NCBI GenBank assembly: GCA_016783865.1
Contig: JADHVS010000007.1
Location: 1-48,552, forward strand
Length of the DNA: 48,552 nucleotides
Direction of reading: 5' to 3'
DNA from: Bacteroidales bacterium
GTDB lineage: Bacteria > Bacteroidota > Bacteroidia > Bacteroidales > SM23-62
The position numbers and the translations under genes were made by a program. Shown here in pieces: positions 15,713-26,200 of the stretch. Position 1 is the first letter of the stretch, and each line of letters begins with the position of its first letter. Below the pieces are notes generated by a model. The model made no database searches. It saw nothing but the letters and a program-made list of their open reading frames with translations, and was not told the origin of the DNA.

Positions 15713-18700
15713 ATGAATACAAAAGTATTTTCTTTTCTGTTTGCTACCCTGATTGCTGTCACTGCCGGACTATTCGCACAGGGTGGGAACGATTGCTCCA
15801 ATGCAACACCTGCGATGATCGGCGACAACTTTGCAGATAATGCCGGATACGCGGATCAATGGTATACATATGTCGCCACGATGGACGGAAAAATCACTGT
15901 TTCATCCTGTGACAGTGCCAGTGGTATAGACACGTATGTTGAGGTATATACAGATGGGTGCTTTGATACCTTCCTAGGGTCCGATGAACAAAGCTGCGGT
16001 ACTTCTGCGGCAAAATTCACCTTCCCGGTGAACAACGGTCAGACATATTACATAGTATGGAGAGGATGGGCAACTGATCAGGCTTACTGGTGGCAATTGA
16101 GTGAAAGCGCTGCTATGCAGGGTGAGGTTTGCACCGATCCGTTTACTGCTGTGGTTGGCATAAACGCTGCTGATCATCTGGGTGGTGTAGATCAATGGTA
16201 TTCCTATACACCGGGCTCCAACGGAAGGGTGAAAGTAACCACCTGTGATTCCACAGCTATAAATACTATAGTTACTGTTTACAGCGATTGTCAGGGAACT
16301 GTTATAGGATCAAATGATGATTTTTGCCTTAATCAGTCTGAATTTGAATTTGATGTGCTGTCAGGCATTACATATTATATTAAATGGGGAAGTAATTATA
16401 CTGCCGCATCATATGACTGGTATCTTACATTTAGTGTCCCACCGATAGGGGAATCTTGTATTAATCCAATGTCAGGTAACCTTGGAGTAAATTTTGCCGA
16501 TCATGCCGGGTCAGTTGATCAGTGGTATGTTTATACAGCTACAATGGATGGTATGATTGTTCTGTCGTCGTGTGATTCGACAGCTGAAGATACATGGGTT
16601 GAGGTATGGGACGGCTGCGGTATGATTATGATCAATTCGAATGATAACGAATGCGGGTCGCAGGCGAAGATCCAGTTTGCTTCATATACCGGTTATACCT
16701 ACTTTATTAACTGGTCTTCAATATATACCTCAGGGAGCTATTCCTGGGCACTGTTGGAGAAACCACTCCAGCCGGTGGTAACGATAGATCCACCCGATGC
16801 AACCGGATTTGATGAGATCACTCTGGTGTTTGATGCTAAATATGCATGCAATAATGGGGGTTCGGCAAATTCATTGCTCGGGGCCGATTCTGTTGGATTT
16901 AATTCATCAGCCATTCTCATAGGAGAAAGCCAGCATAACTGGAATCATCCGGTTTACTTTGATGGAACAGGAGCCAACATGCAACGGCCCATTTTAATGC
17001 CTCTTGGGGATTCAACCTATTCAATCACATTTACCCCTTCTGATTATTACGGGACTGGGGCCGCAGAGATCAGGGGTATCTCAATGTCTTTTAATAATGG
17101 TATTGACTGGTCAGAGGAGGGATTGACATTTGCGACGTTCGGATGCGATGACATGTTTATTCCATTGCAGGTAACTCCGGGACTGGATTGTACCAGCCCG
17201 ATCGCTGTAGATACCGGTATCCATGTGGCTGATCACACCGGCGACGTGCAACAATGGTATGTATATACGGCAAAAATGGACGGGATACTGGAAGTGTCAT
17301 CATGTGGCCTTACCGCTACAGATACCTGGGTGGAGATCTATGCCGACACCTGTGAAGGTGAACACCTGGGCTACTCGGATGATTACTGTGATTTACAGTC
17401 TAAAATGATTGTACTAACAACAACCGGACAGAAGTTTTATATACATTGGGGTACATATGATGCACCCGGATCTTATAACTGGAGCTTGTCTGAAAGAGCA
17501 TCAATACCAGGGGAACTTTGTTCTCTTGCCAAACCGGCTTTTGCCGGGACCAATGTGGCTGATCATACCCAGCACACAGATCAGTGGTATACATATACAG
17601 CGACCATGAACGGAAAGATGACCCTTTCAACATGTGGTCTGACCTCAGAAAATACCTGGGTGGAGGTATGGGATGGTTGTAATGCCATGTGGCTCGGAGG
17701 TAACGACAATGGTTGCGAGATGGGTAATCAATCTGAGGCCAATATTGAAATAAGCCTTGGCCAGACCTATTATATCAAGTGGAGTGGAATCTATACAGCT
17801 GGCGTATATAACTGGACACTGACTGAAGGGCCAGCCCTGCCAGGAGAGTTTTGCTCTAATCCTCTACCTGCCACATTGGGCATGAATAGTTGTCCCGACT
17901 CGGTTCCCGGATCACAATGGTTCAGTTATACACCTGTTATTTCTGCTAATGTGAACCTGTCAACCTGTGGACTAACGGATGTACTGACCTCGGTCAGGGT
18001 ATATGAAGATTGTAATGGTGGATTATTGGACTATGCGGATCAAGTGTGTAACGGACAGACAGCCCTCACAGTGTTCCTGAATGCGGGAATTACCTATTAT
18101 ATTGAATTGATAGGCTACTCATTTGGGACTTATAATTGGGAACTGAGTGATATGTCTTTACTCTATAACAAAACAAACGTAACCACCTACCTGGGGACAG
18201 ATGGTAATATTGATATAACTGTTGATGGCGGACAGCCTCCGTATACATACCTGTGGACCACAGCAGATGGCTCAGGCTTGATACCGGCCGATGAAGATCA
18301 GACCGGGTTGACAGCAGGGATCTATGAAGTGGTTGTAACAGATAACAGGGCGATCACTGCCACTATGAAGATAACAATATCACAGCCCTATTTGCCTGTA
18401 ACTGATTTCGATGGGATTAACTATAATACTGTATTTGTTGGAAACGCCATCTGGATGGCTGCAAACCTAAGGTCGATGCATTATGCTGACGGAAGGCTTA
18501 TTCCTGGCAATTATATGCCCGATAATGATACAATGAATGTACAAGACTATGGAAGGCTCTATACCTGGGCCGCTGCCATGGACAGCAGCTTGATTGAAAT
18601 GGTACAGGGTGTGTGCCCGACAGGATACCATCTTCCGTCTGACAAGGAATGGCAGTCAATGGAAGTATTTCTTGGCATGTATGGAGGGCAAGCTGCCGGA

Positions 18701-21700
18701 AATGAATGGCGCGGAACAGATCAGGGTGGTATGCTGAAAGCTACCGGGACATTAATGGATACAGGCCTCTGGGAGTACCCGAATACGCTGGCTACCAATT
18801 CCTCTGGATTTAACGCCGTTCCTGCCGGATTCAGAGATGAATACGGGACATTTTCTATTACTGGTCAGGAAGCCAATTTCTGGACCTCTTCCAGAGTTGG
18901 ATCCACTATTTCATACTTCAGGAGGCTTGCTTCTGACATGGGAGGTATTTACCGTACCTATAAAGATCAGGGCCAGGCATTTTCAATAAGGTGCGTAAAA
19001 GACTATGATGTTGATTTGGCACTGATCGGCCAGTCCGGTGTAAAGGATGCATGTAATCCCGGTACAGATACCCTGATACTGGTACTTTCAAATGCAGGTA
19101 AGGATACTATCTATGATTTCAAGATTTCCTATTACAAGGATGCTGTCCCGATAGCTGCAGATTCTGTTACCATGACATTATTACCAGGTGATACAATAAA
19201 TTATACATTCTCCAGCCTCATTGACCTTAATACACCTGATTATCAAAGGAGATTCAAGATTGATGTCAACATTATGGCGGATGGAGACCAGAACAGCGGG
19301 AATGATCATATTTATTTCTATTATGACGTATTTGGCAATTATACGGATAAGCCGGGATGGACATCATACAATACCTGTAACGGGCTTATACATCCCTCGG
19401 TCTGGTCAAGTGCGGAAGACAATGATGGGAACATGTGGTTCGGAGGATTTTATGGCGTGCAGGTATATGATGGTACGAATTGGACATACCCATACAGTCA
19501 CTCCCTCTCGAATTATTTACCGGAGGATTCAGTTATTGGATACGCCTGGGAGATGATTAAGGATAGTAAGGGCAATCTCTGGATAGGGAATGATTATGGT
19601 ACGAAAAAGTCAGTTGTCAAATATGACGGCACCAATTTCACGACTCATTTCTTTGATCAGAGTGATGGCCAGCCCGAATGTATGTATGAGGATTCCAAAG
19701 GTAACATGTGGTTCGGATTGTACGGAGCCGGGATCTGGAAATTTGACGGGACAACCTGGACCAAATATACCACCGATGATGGTTTACTTGAAGGCCATGT
19801 AAATTCCATAGCAGAAGATCATAATGGAAACCTGCTGTTTTCAACTTTTGCAGGGATTAGCTCTTTTGATGGGGCTACATGGAGCGAATATGAAGTGAAT
19901 GGGAATACCGGTATGTACATCAGTGAGATATTTATGGATAGTAAGAACAACCTCTGGCTAACTGCAGGCCGCCCCTTCTATAGATTTGATGGGGCGGACT
20001 GGTTTGAGTATGGGGCCCCTGAAGGAATTGAGGGATCCGGTGAAGATATTCAGGAAGATAGATTCGGGAATATATGGTTTGGAGGCAATGCCGGTTTGTA
20101 TAAATTTGATGGAACGAACTGGACAAACTATTCAGCTGCCGGCGGATTGGTAAAGGATCAGGTATATACCATTGCCATTTCCAGGGATGGCGACATATGG
20201 GCCGGAACTTACCAGGGGGGGCTCTCCAGGCTGGATATGCCTGCCGTTGTATGGCTCGATTATACAGTCACCGATGTGTCCACTTTTGGAGCAAAAGATG
20301 GCGCCATAGATCTTTTTGTTGGTGGTGACTTTCCGCCCTTTACCATTCGTTGGAGCAACGGAGCCGTAACGGAAGATCTCACCGGCCTGGCTGCCGGAAT
20401 ATACCATGTTACCGTGACGGATAACAACTCATTTACCGCTTCAAAGACAATAACCGTTAAACAGCCGGGTCCATGCGATCTGAATCCGGATTTTGCATTT
20501 GATGTTGCAGGGAACATGGTTGATTTCACAACACTGACTTCAGGCAAGGGGTATTTCTGGGATTTCGGGGATGGAACCAGTGCCAATGAGCCCAATCCAT
20601 CCCATTTATATGCCTTCCCGGATATATACCATGTTTGCCTAACTGTCTTTGATTCGGTTCTGAACTGTTCCGAAGAGATATGTTATGAGGTCACCGCAGG
20701 TACGGTTGAATGTGCCGCTGCATTTTCATTTATCCCGGATCAGGATGCAATCACTACGATTCAATTTTTAAATGAATCTTCAGGATCTGCCAGCAAATGG
20801 CACTGGGACTTCGGGGATGGTAGTTTTTCTGATAAATCCAATCCTGTGCATAAATATAATGAGCCTGGGGTCTATGAAGTATGCCTCAATATTTTAGATA
20901 TCCTTACCGGATGCCAGGCGGAGAAATGCCACATGGTAGATGCCGGTTTTGTAAACCTGTTTGCAGACTTTTCATATATTGTAAATCCCGATACCAGAGA
21001 GGTGATATTTACTGATTATTCCTCAGGGGTGATTGACTCACGGTACTGGACCTTCGGAGACGGTACTTATCATATCGGGGGGGACACAAATCATATCTAC
21101 CCAATCCCGGGGGTGTATGAGGTATGCTTAATGGTTATGGATGAAACGTCGGGAGATCTGGCTGAGATTTGTCAGGAGATCCGGGTAGGAGAACCCTCCT
21201 GTGACCTGGATGCAAACTTCTTAAGCTTTGTCGACCCAGCATTAAACAGTGTTACTTTCGCCGACAGGTCAACCGGAACTGTCAATGCATGGTTCTGGAA
21301 CTTTGGCGATGGTACCACCAGCTCCAGGCGAAATCCAATTCATGTATATAAGAATGCAGGAATCTACGAAATAAGGCTGTCTATCAGGGACAATATCAAG
21401 GATTGCTCTGATTTTATTGTGAAGCAGATCCAGGTAGGGGATATAGATTGCCAGGCGAATTTTACTGTTAATGTTAACATGAAAACCAGTAACATTACCC
21501 TGGTGAACAATTCAAGCCCGAACATTGAGAATTATTTCTGGTCTTTTGGGGATGGAAATTATTCCACGGATTTTGAACCGGTTCATCAATTCGATACTCC
21601 GGGGCTATATAAAATCTCACTTACCGTATTGGATTCAACCGGGTTATGTATGGATTTAGCAATGAAACAGGTCCAGGTGGGTACGATCGAGTGCAATGCC

Positions 21701-22981
21701 AGGTTCTCTTATTTCATTGACTCAATTTCAAATACAGCACAATTCACCAGTCATTTAATAGGAGATGCTACAAGCGTGATCTGGTTTTTCGGAGACGGAA
21801 GCACTTCAACAAAACTGAATCCGAAGCACGTTTTTGCGGCACCCGGATTTTATCCTGTTGGATTGAATACATTTAATAACATCACCGGATGCATGGATTA
21901 TTATGAGGAAGTCGTCCTGGTGGGCAGCAGCGGGATTGATTGCCGGGCCGGCTTTATATATTCTGCCAACCAGTTGAACAGAAACATTGCATTTACCAAT
22001 CGTTCAACAGGAGATATTTCAGAATACATCTGGGATTTTGATGATGATTCATTGTCCTTCTTAAAAAATCCGGTCCACAACTATACAAAAGGAGGATATT
22101 ACTATGTGTGCCTTACAGTTGTGAACTCATTCGGTATTTCAAATACCTCCTGCGATTTCGTACAGGTTGAAACCGACCTGTCAAATGATTGCCTGGCAAA
22201 GTTCATATATTCTACAGACTCGACAGCCAGATCCGCTTCATTTACAGACCGGTCATTTGGCAAACCGGTGGAATGGTTGTGGGATTTCGGGGATAAAAAT
22301 ACATCTGTGGAGCGGAATCCTTCACATCTTTACAACGAAGCCGGAATTAACCTGGTAAAGATGGCAATCATTAATTCAGGGGGATGTAAAAGCACCGCCT
22401 ATGCCATGGTTAATATCAGTGCCGGGGACCAGGGATTGTATGCAGGGTTTGGATATTCGGTGGATTCGATAAACCTGAAGGCCGATAGTTATCCGGTTGA
22501 CTTCATAGGGGTTTCATTGGGTGATTCGAAGAAATTCAAATGGAGTTTTGGTGACGGGTCTCCAATTGATTCTACCAGCCTGAGACCAACCCATACCTAT
22601 ACCAGTCCGGGCATATATGAGGTCTGCTTTACAGTAATCAATCCCGTAACCAGCGAAAGCAGTACCTCATGTGATTCACTTTATGTAGGAGTAACAGAAC
22701 CATCCTCAGTGATCATGTTAACCGATCAGCCGGGTCTGAGTGTGTACCCAAATCCATTTAAGGATGTTACCCTGGTGAAATATTACCTGCCCAATATAAC
22801 CTTTGCCGATCTTTCCGTCTATGATATAATGGGCAGAAAGATCAAAGCATTGCGAAGGGCCACAATCAGTGCAGGAATACATGAAGTTATACTGGAGCGG
22901 GATAACCTGAAAGCTGGTTTATATTATATTGTATTAACCACACAGGAAGGTAAAGCTGCCTTGAAGGTAATAGTTGAATAG
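15713..22981 (+). CDS. Giant T9SS-secreted mosaic adhesin (PPC-like, FISUMP, propeller, 9 PKD)
   Basis: This 2,422-residue protein starts with a signal peptide (FSFLFATLIAVTAGLFAQ). Six ~110-residue beta-sandwich repeats follow (~25-352 and ~490-815), marked by DQWYxYTATMDG and SSCD/STCG. They look like PPC-type domains, with a ~135-residue beta domain between the third and fourth. Then come a SprB repeat (~816-893), a FISUMP domain (~899-1099, with CPTGYHLPSDKEWQSME and FSIRCVKD) and a CARDB-like domain (~1100-1205). A regulator-type beta-propeller (~1206-1513, GNMWFG and GNLWIG blades), a second SprB repeat (~1514-1585) and nine PKD domains with FGDG-like motifs (~1587-2326) precede the C-terminal sorting domain (~2340-2422, LSVYPNPF...LKAGLYYIVL). 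It should cross the outer membrane by T9SS and stay at the surface or be released. A terminator follows. Confidence 0.92.
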   Translation: MNTKVFSFLFATLIAVTAGLFAQGGNDCSNATPAMIGDNFADNAGYADQWYTYVATMDGKITVSSCDSASGIDTYVEVYTDGCFDTFLGSDEQSCGTSAAKFTFPVNNGQTYYIVWRGWATDQAYWWQLSESAAMQGEVCTDPFTAVVGINAADHLGGVDQWYSYTPGSNGRVKVTTCDSTAINTIVTVYSDCQGTVIGSNDDFCLNQSEFEFDVLSGITYYIKWGSNYTAASYDWYLTFSVPPIGESCINPMSGNLGVNFADHAGSVDQWYVYTATMDGMIVLSSCDSTAEDTWVEVWDGCGMIMINSNDNECGSQAKIQFASYTGYTYFINWSSIYTSGSYSWALLEKPLQPVVTIDPPDATGFDEITLVFDAKYACNNGGSANSLLGADSVGFNSSAILIGESQHNWNHPVYFDGTGANMQRPILMPLGDSTYSITFTPSDYYGTGAAEIRGISMSFNNGIDWSEEGLTFATFGCDDMFIPLQVTPGLDCTSPIAVDTGIHVADHTGDVQQWYVYTAKMDGILEVSSCGLTATDTWVEIYADTCEGEHLGYSDDYCDLQSKMIVLTTTGQKFYIHWGTYDAPGSYNWSLSERASIPGELCSLAKPAFAGTNVADHTQHTDQWYTYTATMNGKMTLSTCGLTSENTWVEVWDGCNAMWLGGNDNGCEMGNQSEANIEISLGQTYYIKWSGIYTAGVYNWTLTEGPALPGEFCSNPLPATLGMNSCPDSVPGSQWFSYTPVISANVNLSTCGLTDVLTSVRVYEDCNGGLLDYADQVCNGQTALTVFLNAGITYYIELIGYSFGTYNWELSDMSLLYNKTNVTTYLGTDGNIDITVDGGQPPYTYLWTTADGSGLIPADEDQTGLTAGIYEVVVTDNRAITATMKITISQPYLPVTDFDGINYNTVFVGNAIWMAANLRSMHYADGRLIPGNYMPDNDTMNVQDYGRLYTWAAAMDSSLIEMVQGVCPTGYHLPSDKEWQSMEVFLGMYGGQAAGNEWRGTDQGGMLKATGTLMDTGLWEYPNTLATNSSGFNAVPAGFRDEYGTFSITGQEANFWTSSRVGSTISYFRRLASDMGGIYRTYKDQGQAFSIRCVKDYDVDLALIGQSGVKDACNPGTDTLILVLSNAGKDTIYDFKISYYKDAVPIAADSVTMTLLPGDTINYTFSSLIDLNTPDYQRRFKIDVNIMADGDQNSGNDHIYFYYDVFGNYTDKPGWTSYNTCNGLIHPSVWSSAEDNDGNMWFGGFYGVQVYDGTNWTYPYSHSLSNYLPEDSVIGYAWEMIKDSKGNLWIGNDYGTKKSVVKYDGTNFTTHFFDQSDGQPECMYEDSKGNMWFGLYGAGIWKFDGTTWTKYTTDDGLLEGHVNSIAEDHNGNLLFSTFAGISSFDGATWSEYEVNGNTGMYISEIFMDSKNNLWLTAGRPFYRFDGADWFEYGAPEGIEGSGEDIQEDRFGNIWFGGNAGLYKFDGTNWTNYSAAGGLVKDQVYTIAISRDGDIWAGTYQGGLSRLDMPAVVWLDYTVTDVSTFGAKDGAIDLFVGGDFPPFTIRWSNGAVTEDLTGLAAGIYHVTVTDNNSFTASKTITVKQPGPCDLNPDFAFDVAGNMVDFTTLTSGKGYFWDFGDGTSANEPNPSHLYAFPDIYHVCLTVFDSVLNCSEEICYEVTAGTVECAAAFSFIPDQDAITTIQFLNESSGSASKWHWDFGDGSFSDKSNPVHKYNEPGVYEVCLNILDILTGCQAEKCHMVDAGFVNLFADFSYIVNPDTREVIFTDYSSGVIDSRYWTFGDGTYHIGGDTNHIYPIPGVYEVCLMVMDETSGDLAEICQEIRVGEPSCDLDANFLSFVDPALNSVTFADRSTGTVNAWFWNFGDGTTSSRRNPIHVYKNAGIYEIRLSIRDNIKDCSDFIVKQIQVGDIDCQANFTVNVNMKTSNITLVNNSSPNIENYFWSFGDGNYSTDFEPVHQFDTPGLYKISLTVLDSTGLCMDLAMKQVQVGTIECNARFSYFIDSISNTAQFTSHLIGDATSVIWFFGDGSTSTKLNPKHVFAAPGFYPVGLNTFNNITGCMDYYEEVVLVGSSGIDCRAGFIYSANQLNRNIAFTNRSTGDISEYIWDFDDDSLSFLKNPVHNYTKGGYYYVCLTVVNSFGISNTSCDFVQVETDLSNDCLAKFIYSTDSTARSASFTDRSFGKPVEWLWDFGDKNTSVERNPSHLYNEAGINLVKMAIINSGGCKSTAYAMVNISAGDQGLYAGFGYSVDSINLKADSYPVDFIGVSLGDSKKFKWSFGDGSPIDSTSLRPTHTYTSPGIYEVCFTVINPVTSESSTSCDSLYVGVTEPSSVIMLTDQPGLSVYPNPFKDVTLVKYYLPNITFADLSVYDIMGRKIKALRRATISAGIHEVILERDNLKAGLYYIVLTTQEGKAALKVIVE

Positions 22982-23001
22982 CCCGGCAGATTAATTGCAT
23001 G

Positions 23002-23030
23002 AAGAGGGGGCGGCTTGCTCCCTCTTTTTT
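23002..23030 (+). terminator. Intrinsic terminator of the giant adhesin gene
   Basis: AAGAGGG pairs with CCCTCTT across an 11-nt loop and runs into TTTTTT, 21 bp after the stop codon. Confidence 0.8.
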
Positions 23031-23219
23031 ACTTTATGCCTGATAAGAAATTATTTTGAAATTATATATAAAGCTTGCTGGCAAGTGACGATACAAGACC
23101 CACACAACACTTTACAATTTAGACCGGAGAAGATTCATATAAAAATATTTTATCTAACTGTATGATTATTACGATTTTTAAGTCTAATTTGGAGTAAAAT
23201 ATCTTAAAATAATAATTAA

Positions 23220-26200
23220 ATGAGAACACTATTTACTTTCCTTTTACTTTTTGCAGTAACTCTTTTACTGCAGGCTCAGGACAAGAAACTGCAAAAGCAA
23301 AGCGATCCATCAGGCAATAATCACCTGATGTTATCGGGCACTAAGTCATCTGATCTCCCTGAGGATGACCTGAGTAACTCTATTAAGCGATTAAAGGGGA
23401 ATATTTATAATTATAACGATAGCACCCGGAACTATGCAAAATTAGGACAGGACGAGATAAATGGCCGGCCTGATGTCTATGGAGATAATGATCCGGAGAT
23501 AGATGCCCTGACGGAAGGAAGCTATAAGAACGATTCCATTGTCTATCTCAATGCCGGCCAGGAACTGAGATGGGTGAACATAGTCCGGCGTACTTTCCTG
23601 TATGACTTAAATAAGAACGTGACAGAAAATCTGAGACAAATACCGGATTCGATGGGCAACTGGATAAATGACAACCGGATAGTAAATAATTATGACGGAA
23701 ATTCAAAACCGGTCAGATCGGTTTTACAAACCTGGGTTGACAGTTCAGGAACCTGGGCAAATGTATCCTTAATTGATTCAAGTGTATATGATCCGGATGG
23801 CAACCAGTTGGAGCATTACGAGGCGGTATGGGATACAGACACAGCCAAATGGGATTTTACCAACGCAAATTTTAAAGCCTACGACACAAATAACTGGATT
23901 GTATCCAATACTGTCAAGACATTCGACCAATTTTCCCAGGTATGGACGAATAATAAAAGGCAGATCTTTTTTCACTATACGGATGGCCGTATTGATTACA
24001 TAAACGAAGATACCTGGAATGGAGCTGCTTTTGATCCGTTGTACAGGCACTACCATTACTATGATAACCAGGATTACCCGGATGCCCTGACGGAAATCTA
24101 TACGGGTCAGTGGAATGGGTCTTATTATGCAGGATACCAGGAAGTTCAGTTTGGATATGATACTTATGGGAACAGGAGTTCACAGACAAACAGTTATTAT
24201 GATGGTTACAGCTGGCAATACACTGACAGAAAGTTCTGGAATTATGATTATCAGGGCAGGCTGGAATACCAAATATCACAGTATTTTGATTACGATTATT
24301 ATAATTATGTGAATGACTCCAGGACCACCTTTTATTATGACCAGGGTGTTGGCAATACCAGGGCTGTGGAAGAGGAATGGGATAACTACACAGGGGAGTG
24401 GCAATTTATCAGACAAAATCTTTTATCATATGACCAGGATGGTAATGTGACTGAGCGAATTTCCCAGGAATCTGAATTTAATCCTGTTTTTACACCAGAT
24501 GAAAAAGAGGTTTATATTTTCGATCCCTATGGCAAGCCGGTGAAAGCTTTCTTTTATGAAAAAAGCCAGGTTACCGGTAAATGGAAATTGTTGATGGGGG
24601 TTATCGTCAGGTATACCGATAAAGGACAATTAGAGGACATTATCTCCCAGGCGTGGAGCAGTTATCTGAATGCATGGATCAATATGGAAAAAACCGTTTA
24701 TCATTACAGTTCAAAGGGCGATAAAACCGAAACCTTATATTACTGGTGGAATGCAGATGCTGATCAATGGGAATTTCAAGGCCGGGATGTCTTAGTTTAT
24801 AATTCGTTAGGCCAGCGGGTAAAAAAAATATCTTCATATTGGTACGAGATTGATTTTCAGGATGAAAGCCTGGTTACATATGTCTATGACGAGGCAGGCA
24901 ACATGGTGGTTGAAACAGAAAAAAATCTTCAGTATGACGAGGGTAATAAAACAGACAGGATTTATGATTCGGCAAACCAGGTGATCATCCAGGTGGATTA
25001 CAGGTGGTCGGAAGGTAATTGGCTGCCGGAAAACCGCACCAGGTTTACCTATGATTCGGTGGGCAGCATGGTGCAGGCAGAGCATGAATATTATGATGAA
25101 TATGGATTTTACTGGTATTCTGACCGGATAGAGACATATATTTATAATACAGACACTTTACTGACTGAGATCCGTGTTGAAGAGGAAGGTGAAGGATTAA
25201 TGCTGGTTGGCAGGACGACATTGGAATATGATTCATTGAAACTTTTAGCCACCGTAACCGTCGAGGATTTCGATTGGAATATATGGGATTTAAAGCTTAC
25301 ATCGAAAGAGGAACATTTCTGGTCGGAAATTGAAAACCATTGCGGGCTTTGGGTTTATGTTACCGATAGTGTCCTTCCGTCCTGCACAGGGGATAATGAC
25401 GGTGCAATTACCCTGATGGCGTACGGGGGACTAGCCCCGTATACCTTTATATTTGACGGAGGCGATGAGACCAGCGATACTGTGTTTACAGGCTTGAGCG
25501 GCGATGTATATTACCGGTTTACAGTAAAAGGATCCGCAGGTTGTATATTAACCGACAGCATAAAACTGAGTGATCCGGCACCCATAAGCATTACCATTGA
25601 TAAGCAGAACACTTATCCGGGCGAGGCAACCGGAAATGCAACCGCCATTGTCAGCGGAGGGAGCTCACCTTACTCCTATTTATGGACCAGTGGTGTGGAA
25701 ACAGAAACAGCAGCTAACCTGGAGGCAGGGTTGTATTTCTTAACAGTCACAGATTCCAAGGGCTGTACGAATCATGCAGTGGCCGCAATAAATGACCTGG
25801 GAGGTCCAACCATCCAGGTTAAGTCCATTACGGATGTTTCCTGCTTTGGAGCAAAAGATGGGGCCATTGACCTGGAGATAGTTGGTATGAATCCATTTAC
25901 ATACACCTGGTCAACCGGTACACAGACACAGGACATTGGTAACCTGGCTGCAGGACCCTATGAGGTAAGGGTTACAGATAAAAATGGTCTTGTTTCTGTC
26001 AAGAGCATCAATGTTCGCGGTCCTGAAAAAATTGTACTGAAAGTGGCCACCACCAATGCTTCCTGTGGAATCAGCGACGGTGCAGCCACCGTGACCGTTT
26101 CCGGAGGCAGCGGACCATTTACCTATCTCTGGTCGACCAGTGGAACCGGTTTAACCGAAACAAATATGGCCGCAGGTGCCTACGATTTCACAGTCACCGA

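Noticed and set aside
19221..20607. Several open frames of 60-110 codons on both strands inside the giant adhesin gene
   Set aside because: They are alternative readings of repetitive propeller and SprB coding DNA, with no start context or domain support.
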